Origin: Engraulis encrasicolus
Taxonomy: Eukaryota > Chordata > Actinopteri > Clupeiformes > Engraulidae
Length of the DNA: 64,000 nt
NCBI RefSeq assembly: GCF_034702125.1
Contig: NC_085872.1
Span: forward strand, 27,870,134-27,934,133
Direction of reading: 5' to 3'
The translations under genes were made by a program, and so were the position numbers. The first letter of the stretch is position 1. Each line of letters opens with the position of its first letter. The notes beneath the pieces were generated by a model. It worked only from the letters and a program-made list of their open reading frames with translations, did no database searches and was not told where the DNA came from. Positions 26,577-37,600 of the stretch are shown in pieces.

Positions 26577-26810
26577 TTTGACGTGAAGTCGGCAGGATAG
26601 GACATAAGAGACAGGATTTTGGGTTTTTAAGTTTGTTTTACCAACGGACTACTTTGTTGTCTTGATAAATTCAGTGAGGTGCGTGCATGAACTGTTTTGT
26701 ATGAGAGCTTGTGTGAATGAAACTAGAGAACAAAAACAGCAGCCCGTCTCACGGCCAATCCACACTGGCCGTCCCTCTATCCCTGAGTCTTCAAACCATT
26801 GCTTGTCCTG

Positions 26811-27260
26811 ATGGCCTATAACATGGAGGAAGAACGTTGTGAATTCGAGGAACTGAAGCGCGAGGCGGAAAGGCAACAGGAGCAGATACGTCTGATTTCT
26901 CAAGGGATAGACCGTCTGAAGAGGCTCCAACCAGGCTCGCGTGGAGCAACTGTCATTTGCTGGCGGTGCCAGCAGCCCGGACACCTGGCCCGGGACTGTG
27001 ATGGGCAACGGGTCACTGCAGGTGCGCAGCCTTCTCCTGCAGCCAAGTCCGGGACCCATGGTCTGTTCTCCCCACATCGGCCGGACGGAGGACTGACGTC
27101 TGGACTGGGGAGTGAACGTTCTAGAGGGGGACTGCCGGGTCCAAGGCATGGACCCATGTCCATCCACCCAAATTCCACCTCTTACTATGTGATTGTGCAA
27201 TGTGTGTATATGTGTCTATGTGTGTGTATGCTCATGTTGAATTTAATGGGCGCATATTAA
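26811..27260 (+). CDS. Gag-nucleocapsid-like ORF of the short LTR element
   Basis: 149 residues from the ATG at 26811. The first 45 residues are charged and likely helical (MEEERCEFEELKREAERQQ). A CCHC zinc knuckle, CWRCQQPGHLARDC, lies at about residues 51-64, the RNA-binding motif of retrotransposon nucleocapsids. The remainder is Gly/Pro-rich and ends in repeat-like sequence. No capsid or enzyme domain is present. It may be a real packaging protein or just a remnant left by deletion of gag-pol. Confidence 0.6.
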   Translation: MAYNMEEERCEFEELKREAERQQEQIRLISQGIDRLKRLQPGSRGATVICWRCQQPGHLARDCDGQRVTAGAQPSPAAKSGTHGLFSPHRPDGGLTSGLGSERSRGGLPGPRHGPMSIHPNSTSYYVIVQCVYMCLCVCMLMLNLMGAY

Positions 27261-27439
27261 TGGGTGTGTGCCTGCGTGCGTGGGTATGTGTGATTGTTTA
27301 CTTGGTGAGTGTGTGCGTGTGTGGGAATGTGTGCGCGCGCATGCGACCGGAGTCCCAGTGGTGGGGAATAGGCTATTCAGGCATCGGGGGTCTCTTTGTT
27401 ATTGTCGTCGGGGCGACGACAGAAATACTGGGGGAAGAT

Positions 27440-28816
27440 TGTAGCATATTGGTGCGTGTGCCTTTAAGCCACAGCGGCAATTGGCTGTGGCGCGGTGTGT
27501 CATGTGAGTGAGGAGCACCAATTGCTAAGATTTCAGTTTCTTTTAAAAGCGCTACACCTGCTTCATTTTGGCGGCGGCTGGTCGATCATCATTTGGCTCT
27601 GGGTTCTGTTGTCACTGGGAGAGCCCGCACCCGTAGGCATCTGTATTCCACGGGGATGTGGAAGCCCTCGTGGGGTTGTTTGGTCCTGCGGTGCGTCTTC
27701 TGACCAAGAGCGTAACCGCTTGAGTTTCTGCTGAAGTGCTGGCGTGGGCATTCTCTCTCAACTTCTCCCGGTAGGCTATGCCCCCGTTGTCCCTACGACT
27801 GGTTATATTTTAATCGTAAACATTCCTCTCACTGGCTGCATGCCCTCATCTTGTTCCAGGCAGCTGCTGTACCTAGCCTGTCCGTTTTACTGCAGTTGCC
27901 CTTGCTGCTGTCGGCGTAGGCGATGTGCCTCGCCCATCGGGTATGTTACACTCTCCACCATTTGCCTTCTAATTATTAAATATGTAGGCTGCCTAGTCAT
28001 ACTTTCCCCCAATGCCTTCTGTCTGCAGGTAGCCTGGGATCAACATATGTAGGGCCGACGGCCCTTGACGCGCTAGTGCTTTTGTTCTCCCGACAAGTAT
28101 TGTGTACGAGTGTGTGCGTGCGGAGACTTGACGCGCGGTGCGCGCTTTGGAACTGTCCGTGGAGTGCGGTTGGAGAGTGTGTTTGGTGACGCGCGTTGAG
28201 CGCTGGGACTCTCAGTCGAGTGTGTGTGAATGCGTGTGTACGTGTGTGTTCTATTTCTTTTGTTTGGTTAATGTACGTTTGATTTCTGTTTTGTTTCTTA
28301 TTGTATTGATGTATTGTGTGTTGGCCGTGTCGGGTACACCACACACCTGTAACTGGTCAGTAGGACCACCCTACCGTAGTTTCTCACGTGCAGTGCTCAG
28401 GCCTTATGCCGAGTGTAACTTCGTGTGCTGTGTTAATTATTTATTTCCATGCATGCTTATATTCAACTAGATGTGCTTGCTGTGCTAATTGTGTGTTACA
28501 TCGTGTTAACTTGTTCTGAAGCTACTCAATAGGGGAAACCTAAGCCAACTCATTATTGTGTGGTTACCTGTCCCGCGCCAATTTACGTTTTGTTTATTTT
28601 TGGTCTTAAATAACATTGTATTTTATACCTCCTGACGTATTAAAAAGAAGAAAGTAATTGTTCCCTGTAATCCTGTCTCTGTCGTTCCTTACGAACCTGC
28701 GTGCTTTGATGCACTAGTGTGTAATTCAATTTCCAGAGGGACTTTAGCGCCCTCTGGTGGCGTAGTCGGTTCATTGATTAAATCATATTTTTGTCAGTTC
28801 ACCTGGTCATGCTACA
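27440..28816 (+). repeat. 3' LTR, full length
   Basis: 1377 bp. It keeps the segment missing from the 5' LTR, including ATTAAA near 28640. Elsewhere the two LTRs differ at only a few bases. Confidence 0.93.
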
Positions 28817-31315
28817 TAAGGAAGCATCATACAAAATGTAACGCTTTTGTCAGCTCTGTAACGGTAATGGCCTTTTTCTACCGAAACAGACTCCACTATC
28901 ATAACAATATCTATATGCACTATGTGTATAACGTGTTATAATATTTCAGTCACTGGGACCTTGAACCAAAAGCATCTTGAAGGCATCTTGAAGACGTTGG
29001 TCTCCAAATTTTTGGCAAATCACGTACCTACTAGAGTGTTAGCACGCAAAATTTGGTGGAAATCCTTTCAACCATTCGGAAATTATAGCACAAACAAATG
29101 TCGGCCATCTTGAAAGTGATGGCCTCCAAAATTAAATCACATCACTTAGTAATTACAAATTGTTAGCACACCAAAATTTTGTGACAATCCATTCACCCGT
29201 TCAGAAGTTATTGCATTAACACTATAATATCCTATAATTTGGACGCCATCTTGAATTTCTCGGAAAGCCCAAGGTGGATTCCCAGGGACTTTTAGTATGT
29301 TGTTCCTAAAGGTATTATGAACATATTCTGAGAAATCCAGCTGGTTACTAATTTGTTCCGGGTTGGGCCTATTTTTGAGCTAATACTCTTGACCTAAATA
29401 TGTGTGCCGATTTTCATAACTTTCCTATGTTTGGTTCTATGGGCTGCCATAGACTTGCAGAGGGAGAACCGTAATACCGTATTGGCCCGAATATAAGACG
29501 TGGTTTTTGTTATAAAAATAGTACTCTAAAAAGGGGGGTCGTCTTATTTCCGCGCGCTAGAGGAAAAAGTTTACTTTTTTTTTAACTTTTTTTTTAAACT
29601 TAACCTGAATGCGGCCATTAAATGCTTCACAACAATGCCACAAAACTCAATAATGGATGGGTTAAGAGACTGTTTTGTCCATATCAAATTTGCAGATGCT
29701 TGTTTCGTTATGACTGTTGCACCGCACGTCTATCAACTGTCAATAGGTGCGATCGAGATGTGTTAACGCATGCATGCGCATTTAGACAGCAATGCACCCT
29801 GGATGGAAAATGCTGCATGACGGTTAGATTTCCTGTCAAACTTCGAAATTTCGTCGACGTTGCGTTGACGAGGTGACATGTCACATGGTGTAAAACTATC
29901 GCGGGATGAATGCGGCTGCAGTCAGATCTTGCAACCTCTGCAGTTGCTTATCCCCTTCAACGCTCGTCGGCGGACTGCCTCCGAGGTCACGCGTCCATGA
30001 ACTGGTTGGTCAACAACTCACTCACGTGTGTATATGGGTCTTGTCTCACACCTCTACACAAGTTTGCGCAGGTCCCCACTTCAGCTCCTCCTCACTGCCT
30101 GTCCCCCCACTCATCACACGTGGTGTGTTAGTAGAGCAAACCGGTGCGAGCTCATCGTCTCGTTCATATTTGTGGCCGACTTTAAATGCGCTGTATTTAA
30201 TAACACCCACATCGTGACAACAAGTTCTCGCTCACGTGCTTCCGTCAATGTTGATCGACAGCATAGAACTCGTATTCACCTAGTGTCAACGCGATGCGGA
30301 CGACAGTGCAAGGGGAAAAACACAAGTCAATCGCGGCTCGTTGCTCTGCTTTTATTTGTGTTTGGTTTTACAGTCTCATCAGGAAAGCTTTGGTCGTTCT
30401 CTCTGGTCAGCCGACAACACTACTAGAAACTAAAGAAATGAAGGGTGATTTGACGAACAACCTGTAGGCTAAGTTTTGGATGCTGTCATCAGCCAATCAA
30501 TGGTCATCTGTGTGTGCGCGAGAAAGCGGCGCCTTTGACAAGCGGTGCCTTTGACGATATGCCTCGCAACGATGCAACAACACAGAATAATGGTTAGGGT
30601 AAGAGATTGTCTTGTTCATATAAAATCACTAGGAGTTTTACCCTTGGTACGAAATGAATATCAATCGGACTTTTAATGTCAACGTGGTCCTGATAGGCAG
30701 CGCATGGGTTTCAAGTGCAATGCGTCAATCTGCCTTTGGTCACATTCGGTTTCTACAGTCCAACGGAAAACTTTGGATGCATAAAATGAACGGCGATTTG
30801 GCGAGACGGCTGCTGTTTAGATATTGCTGTCAACTAAGCATTTCGCAAAATCTGTGCATTGCATAATAGATTGCCTATCTCTACTGGACTGCTTGCCTGG
30901 CTGGCGCAGACTAATGCTCTGAGTGTAGGCTATGTTGCGTCGCACCTTAAACGGGCGGGCCCAGGCGGCTGTAGCCTGTAGGTGCCTATTGGCGCTTGAC
31001 AGGTGAAGTGAGTAAAGAAAGGAAAAGGATTTGAGTAGCCATCTGTGGTCTTATATCATGGAAATTCCATGAAAATTACATTGTGAAATTTGTTGTAAAA
31101 AGCCTCAGATTTTCCAACAAATTAAAAACTGCATTTTGAGAAAAGTTTCCAATGTGAAACAAAATTAAGTCTTAAGTCCCAAAACATGAGCCTGAAAATG
31201 GGGGGTCGTCTTATAATCAGGATCGTCTTATATTCGGGCTAGGTAATAATAATAATGAGAAAACCTGCTACCTGTAACTCTCAAGGGGCCTTCTCCAGCT
31301 TCGCTGCTTGGCCCC
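28817..31315 (-). repeat. Right half of the large inverted repeat, interrupted
   Basis: Runs opposite to the left half. TCAGCTCTGTAACGGTAATG (about 28850) and GACGCCATCTTGAATTTCTC (about 29240) are inverses of left-half sequence, and it ends GCTTCGCTGCTTGGCCCC (about 31295-31315). Interrupted at 29475-31245 by another transposon. Non-coding. Confidence 0.6.
29475..31245. mobile_element. Terminal-inverted-repeat transposon with CCCGAATATAAGACG ends
   Basis: TACCGTATTGGCCCGAATAT at 29475 is mirrored by TACCTAGCCCGAATATAAG read inward from 31245; GGGGGTCGTCTTAT also occurs near both ends. No transposase is recognisable in 1.77 kb, though several short open stretches exist. Superfamily not certain. 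Confidence 0.7.
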
Positions 31316-31530
31316 TAAAAAGCTTCGATTGGGGTTGATTTTGAGAGGGAGTGGACAGGATTGGGAGACATTCTTTTCAGGAGTGGAGGGGATGGGATTT
31401 GTTTCTTTTACTCCAGTCCAGGATGGGACGGGATGGGATTTTTTTTCTGGGACCGGGATGGGACAGGTGTGAAAATCCACTCCTGTGTCTAGTGGACAGC
31501 AGGAGTCTGCAGCTGGACACAGTTCTCACC
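31316..31530. repeat. Fragment of GGGATGGGA-rich hAT-like repeat
   Basis: Contains repeated GGGATGGGAC and GTGAAAATCCACTCC, akin to 14965-15140. Non-coding. Confidence 0.45.
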
Positions 31531-33731
31531 GCTTCTCTGTCCAGCATGGTTCTGCCTATGGCAAAGAAAAATATTTTGTTTAGAAATCTAGTAATTGGTT
31601 TTATCTTACAGTTTTGTATGGCCCTTCTAACCCTTTGCACATATTTTCTGAGATGTTTTACATACCTTCAAAGAGCAACTAACATTTGATGAAGGACCAA
31701 GGGTTTGGAGGGCTTCAGCGTTAATCCAAAATAGTCTTTTAAAAGGTGCTGTTTGGTAGGGAAATATTAAGGAGTGAGAAAAAACTCCTAAGCAAGTTCT
31801 AAAAGTTAAAACGCTTTAATTAATAGACTAGAGCAAATAAAAACAGTAAGCATGTTTCAGCCTTGGCTGGTCTTCATCAGAGCGTAGTCATTGTCAACAT
31901 CGAGGAAGTTCTTACGCACTATGTAGTCCATTGATTGACAGTAAATAGCCAATAAATCTAGCTATTGGTTTTTTATCCTGCAGTTCTATAGCCTTTCTAG
32001 AGCTTTGCACATTCTTTTTACCAGTACCTTCATTTGTAACTCACTAATATTTCCCTTTTATTGTAAAGAGGGACTGTGGTAAACCATTGCCACCACTAGA
32101 TGGCTGTGTGATGTTATATCTAAAAAAAAGGGAGAAAGAAAGGGTGTGACATATTTGTCAGGGATTGATGTTTTGTTAATAAGAAATCGGTCAGAGGCTT
32201 TCTTCGCGGCACACAAGTTCAAACAATTCAAATCTGTTCAGTATCATTAGGGTGACTGCTACTTTTTTAACTGTCTCTAGTGCTTCTGTCCATGACGTGC
32301 CTTTTAGTAGCATTAGTACTCGTGTGTCTTTGTGGTTGTGTTTCTCTTCAGTTCGTTTTGGTGTTCCGGTGCTGTGCAAATTGCCTAGTGTTATCAGAGA
32401 GAGTAGAGAGAGAGAGGTTCCATTGGCCCATTGTTTCCGGGTTCTATTATTGCAAGGGGGGCGGGGAGGAATCCCCCTTTAGGCAGACCTAGGCAGACCT
32501 AAGGACTGTTCTATTCAATGCTAGGAGCATTATGACACGTCCCTTTAGGCAGACCGGAACCTGGTCACGTTAGGTGCCCATAGAAACCTATTATGTTGGC
32601 ATATCTCTATATACTTAAAGAATCTCTGGTGTTATGTTCCACCTCTAAGCTGGCTGCACACAGATGCAGTTTCTCCTTTCCATTTCCGAGTGCGACGGGA
32701 AGCGCGCACCTCATTGCGATTGTCCATTCACATGAGTTTGGGCAGGGGATATGTTTGCATTTATTTATGTGTTTACATTTCATTTTTGAGTATAAGCCAA
32801 ACAAAAATCTGTGGTCCAATGTTCTTGTTTTAATAGCCATGATGCATATCATTATAAATTATGTTCCTCATTATCCCGTCAGTAGGCATAGGCTATTAAA
32901 AAAAAACAAGTTTTCTAAGAGAGCTAGGGCCAGGCCGACACACATTTAAGAATAGGAGCCTGACTCTGAAGCTTGAGAGTAAGGGGTTATGTTCCCACTT
33001 CACATTTAAATGTTTATGTCCCTGCAACCTAATATTCTTCAATGCACAATTTGTTGAGAACAATGACTACCAGACATATAGTTTGTACATTGCCCTTCAC
33101 CAATCCTATACAAGAGTCAGGTCACCAGTGTACCAGTAATTCATAGTGACAAAATATAACATTATTCCATTGCTTGATGATAGCAGCCTACTTCATTAGG
33201 GGAACTCTTATTTAAAATTGAAGGTCTTAAAAATCTCAAATACCACTATCTGAGGCCTGAGCACCCCGGGAGATCAGATGCTAGAATCGCCCCTGGTCAT
33301 ATATATTTGGGCCAATTGGAACATGGATTTTTAGCCACGTGGTGTTTTGCAAACGCCTGAACTGTCATGAATGTGCCTCAGCCCCTTCCCTGCTTTTGGT
33401 TTCCCTCCTCTGACAGGCAATTGTGAAAGTAAATGATAAAGGAGAGCAATACAATACATTTCCGAAGTCTTAAGTAGGCTATACTGTAATTGTAATTGTA
33501 CCATATGTACAATAATAATAAGGTGCAGTAAACAATACTCACCAATAATGCAATGAGGGATCTAATTTAATTTGTAACACCCACTGGTGATGAGTGTATT
33601 AGTAAGATTGACATCCAGTAGTGATATTGGCTGTTAAAAAGTTAATTTGTACTCAAGAATGTAATAATAGTATAATAATAATGTATTGTTCATACTATGG
33701 CAAGAAGCCACTGTTTTTTTTGTCTACATAG
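31531..33731. other. Non-coding, old repeat remnants
   Basis: No gene found on either strand. Contains a hairpin-family copy (31776-31886), a TAGGCAGACC triplet repeat near 32480-32560, what may be a hAT end near 33265-33288 (ATCGCCCCTG), and at 33570-33650 sequence related to the small MITE at 51888. Confidence 0.6.
31776..31886 (-). repeat. Hairpin retroposon family, copy 4
   Basis: On the minus strand it reads CTGATGAAGACCAGCC, GGCTGAAACATGC, ATTAAAGCG and AGGAGTTTTTTCTC in order, the same series as the other copies. No inverted arm and no clear flanking duplication. Confidence 0.6.
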
Positions 33732-34011
33732 CAAGGGCGTATGTTTGGTCACAGCTTTGGTAGGGACACCCCCATCAACACCTGATGCAGTCAATGAAGT
33801 AATGGTATGGATAATCTTGACCATCTAGTTCTGAATGCTAGTGGAACCATTAAAAAATGGGACTGAAATTGTACTATAGAGATCGCTAAAACATGTGAAA
33901 GAATTAATAGTGTCGTGGAATTAAAACAAAATATTGGAAGGGTCTATTTTGCCTTCCCAAAATATTGATTGTGGCATGTCCCTACCATTCCTATGAAAAC
34001 TTACGCCGATG
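33732..34011. mobile_element. hAT-type MITE (280 bp)
   Basis: CAAGGGCGTATGTTTGG mirrors AAAACTTACGCCGATG, and GGTAGGGACA recurs inverted inside. The 8-bp flanks CTACATAG (33724-33731) and CTGAATAG (34012-34019) differ at two positions. Confidence 0.7.
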
Positions 34012-34426
34012 CTGAATAGTGATACCATAAACTTTGTCTGGCGAAACTGCAAACAATGTAATTCCCACAGGATTTAATATTTCACTCTTTTGTGAATTAT
34101 GTGATTGTCCAAATGTACATTTTTCATGAAGATTGCCATTTTAAAACAAAGCATAAATGTTCAGTGATCGTTACAGCAGTGCAGGGGCGATCAATAATGA
34201 CAACCTCAGTGTGCTAATACTTCAACAAGCAAATACTGTACATGGTCTTTATATGTTCCCACTTACCAAGTGCATTTTAAATCTCTTCATTGATATGGTT
34301 GCACAAATATTAAAAAAACACATTTCCACTTGTTCACCTTACTCTGTTAAACGTAAGCATTTCATTAACAACATTGTACAGTAATGATGAATGTATTGGA
34401 TGGATGCACATATCGACATTTCTGTG

Positions 34427-34629
34427 CTAAGGTGCAGTGGTGGTGGGTGCTGCTGGTTCTTTGCCTGGGTCCGTCCATCCTCCAAAGGCCTTCTCTAGGT
34501 ACACAGCAGTGGCGAGGCAGAGGCGGTCCTGCAGCTTCCCCGCCACCAGCTGCACTCCGAGGGGCAGGCCCTCCCTGCTGAGCCCCAACGGACACTGGGT
34601 CACGGGGAGACCAAGTATGTTGAATATGC
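34427..34629 (-). CDS. faah2: faah2 exon 11 (terminal)
   Basis: Residues 472-538 and TAG at 34427-34429: FNILGLPVTQCPLGL, GLPLGVQLVAG, YLEKAFGGW. Acceptor TCTCCCTAG. It is separated from exon 10 by a 4.35-kb intron, most of which is inserted repeats. The 3' UTR end is unclear; ATTAAA forms near 34072 are possible. Confidence 0.95.
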
Positions 34630-37600
34630 CTAGGGAGAAGCAATCATGAACGTTTTTGTTAATGCAATACGAAATCTTCACAATGTCTGTTGTGTTGAGT
34701 GCAAAACTAACATACTGCAAGAGTGGTTGAATGTCGTGTCTGTCTATCTGCTGTGGTGCTGTGGTCAGGGTCATACAATGGACAGTGGAGACGGTACTTG
34801 TTCCACTATCTTAAGGATGATATGTAGCGGGGGATGGGGGTGGGATCTAGCCTGGGAGTACCCATGCTGCCTTGCGTGTTCTTTTCGAACTGCTGCGTTT
34901 GCCGCCAGACAAGGTGGGATCGGTCACACTTGCCAGAGTATCAGGTAAAAGACCTTGCGAATCGTACAGACTGGTCAAAAAAACACGTATAGATTAAATT
35001 ACATTTATTTATCAAAATAAATATGCTAAACGAACAGTAGACGTTTACACAGGCCTACACATGGGGTGAATTCATGCATTCACCCAGGGCCGTCTCTAAA
35101 GAATGGGCTGAACGGGCTGCAGCCCCGGGCATCACCGCTAGGGGGGGCCTCCGGTCGCGGAATGTCAAATGACAAAAAATAATAGAAGAAAAAAAAAAGA
35201 AAACGAGCGAAAATGTCGAGCCATAGGAAACAGGAGAGCGGAGCAAAAAAACGAAAATTGGTAGAAATAAAAAAGGAAAGAGCCAAAGAATTATTACAGA
35301 AAACACCCAAATTAACCAACCTGTGGAGTAGTCAGCCTGCTGTAGCGGCTACCACCTGCAAAGATTTTTTCGGTAGGCCTACACATTCTGGTCCTCCTTG
35401 CTCAACTCTCGAGCAGCATGTGGCTCGCCTTTGCAGCTCGCAATGTTAGTCTATAGAGCTCTTCAGTAACGCGGAAGCATGTAGTAGACTGTAGTCTTTA
35501 TTGTTAGCATTTAAGGACATCCTGGTTCGTATCGGCTTCCGGCCTCCCATTGGGAATGAATAGGGGCCAGTTTCAAATAAGCTCCGAGTGCAAGCACGCG
35601 CTTAGCGAACCCCCGCAAGCTGTCGAGGGTGTTAAAAATAGGCTGTAGGTATGACATGGTTGATCATTTTGTGTCAAACTTCGACATAAATACGATGTTG
35701 CGTCCATATGCTAAACCCGGAAACTTTTGGCGACTACAGAAGCGGCGCCTGTATCTAACGTCATGTACGTGCGAAGGGTTGTATCCATGGCAACCAAAGG
35801 AAAGCATGTAGTTCGGAAGTTTTAATGATCAGAAAGGGGTTAGCAATATTGAATTAAAATCGTCATGATTTAACATGTGAATACACCAACATGATGATAC
35901 GATCCGTTCCACTAATGAGAAAGGGATGCGGGGACACGCTAATGTTCGTTGTTGGCGTGCAACTTATATTTTTGCCAAACCTGAATCTCTATGGCGTGTT
36001 GCAATGTAAAAAAATCGCCATAGAACCCGAACGCCAACCGCCGCATACAAGTTGACGTCAACGCTGAAGAGCTCTATTGTACGGTCCGCATGAAAAGGGT
36101 AGCCTACTGTTGTGCTGGCTGTCTATCAGCTGTCAATTGGGAGGGAAAGTAATCTCATCGCCCCCTGCTGGCAACGTTCCAACCCCCTGCAACAAATGAA
36201 TGTTTTTTTCTGTGAAAAATTACATCTCGGCCCTGACGACGAAGTAGAAGTAGTGGCAGTCATATTATGGGCATGTTGGCCCGTTTTATCGAACCAGGTG
36301 GTAAAATGTTCGGTTTTTCACTGATCTGAGCTGATTTTAATATTCTTTAAAAAGCTAATACAGAACTACACTGACTGGCATGTGTGGCTTGTTTACTCCA
36401 TGTAATTAGCATAGCCAAATTAGCATAGCCAAACATGAGCCAGAGAGGTGGTTACTCGTCACCACAGAAGCCATCATATCTACTAGAGAATTTAAAACCA
36501 TACCAAAATGATCGCGTGTATATATGTGTAATAAGAAGACAATGTGGAACTCATAGGATTACAAGAATGTGAAGATATGCGAAGAACTTGCGTTCGTTCG
36601 CGTTCATTTGTTTCTCTGTGTTGTCAACGAGGCGCGAAGCACAGCATGCTGGGAGCTGTAGTCCGTTTCCGACCAGATTGGCACAATTTCTATTTTTCTT
36701 AAAAGGGCAAAAAATGACTTGAGATTTTCACAGGTAGTAGTTCATGCTATTGTGTACGCTGAAAAATGTGTCTGGTGTTATAGTTCCAAGTCATATCTTT
36801 GTGGGATTTTTTTAAAAACTTGTCTATGGGAGTTTCAATAGGATCATCCTGGTGTTTGGAACGTAACCGCTAGGATCGCTGTTTTCCACTTTCCCTCCCA
36901 ATAACGCCACGCGGACTTACTAAAGCCCTGATCAAAAAGCGAACCGCGAGATATTACATTCCTCACGCAACGTTTTGGTATCTATGGCGCTGCGCGTGCA
37001 TAGTAGACTTCATCATCATGGTAGGCTATGATTTCGCGACATCGGCAACTTCGTCAGCATTTAAGATAGTGTTAGTCATGTCAACGTTATTGTTTTGAAA
37101 GATGTAATTGCTGTCAATGCCAACAGACAGTCAATTAGTTTCTAGTCGCTGAAACACCTTAAAAATAGCGACAGATAAGAGAGAAGGTGGGAGTCTTTGA
37201 CAGTGAGAGAAGGCGGGACATATCTCACAGACGCACGCCTATGGCAAGCCGTTTTAACATAGCCTATAGTTTTTTTAAGTGACAAGTTTTTTTTTTCTTT
37301 CTTGTAGGCCCATGTAGACCATCCTAATTTGAGTTTATAATTTCTAATATATCAGTTTCAGTAGCCTACAATCTTAAATAGCCCTAGTGTAATATTGTAT
37401 GCAATAATTTGTTTCATTAGTAGGCCTACATTGGATAGGCATATAGCCTACTACATTTAGACTGATAGGTTGGCAAATAGCCTACATTTCCATTGTGGAA
37501 TATTATATTAGACCTACATAGGTTATCTACACAGTACATATGCAAATTATTATTAATTATTTTATTTTATTAATTTAAAAAATATTTGTATTTTATTTAT

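Larger units (their letters stand above)
25550..28816 (+). mobile_element. Short non-autonomous LTR retrotransposon
   Basis: LTRs 25550-26576 and 27440-28816 (TGTAGCATATTGG...GGTCATGCTACA) are flanked by TAAG (25546-25549 and 28817-28820). The interior is only 863 bp and lacks pol, so it would need another element's reverse transcriptase and integrase. A purine tract (GGGGGAAGAT) precedes the 3' LTR. Confidence 0.93.

Noticed and set aside
34384..34948. Plus-strand frames around 34.4-34.9 kb
   Set aside because: Antisense to faah2 exon 11, whose minus frame carries conserved amidase sequence.
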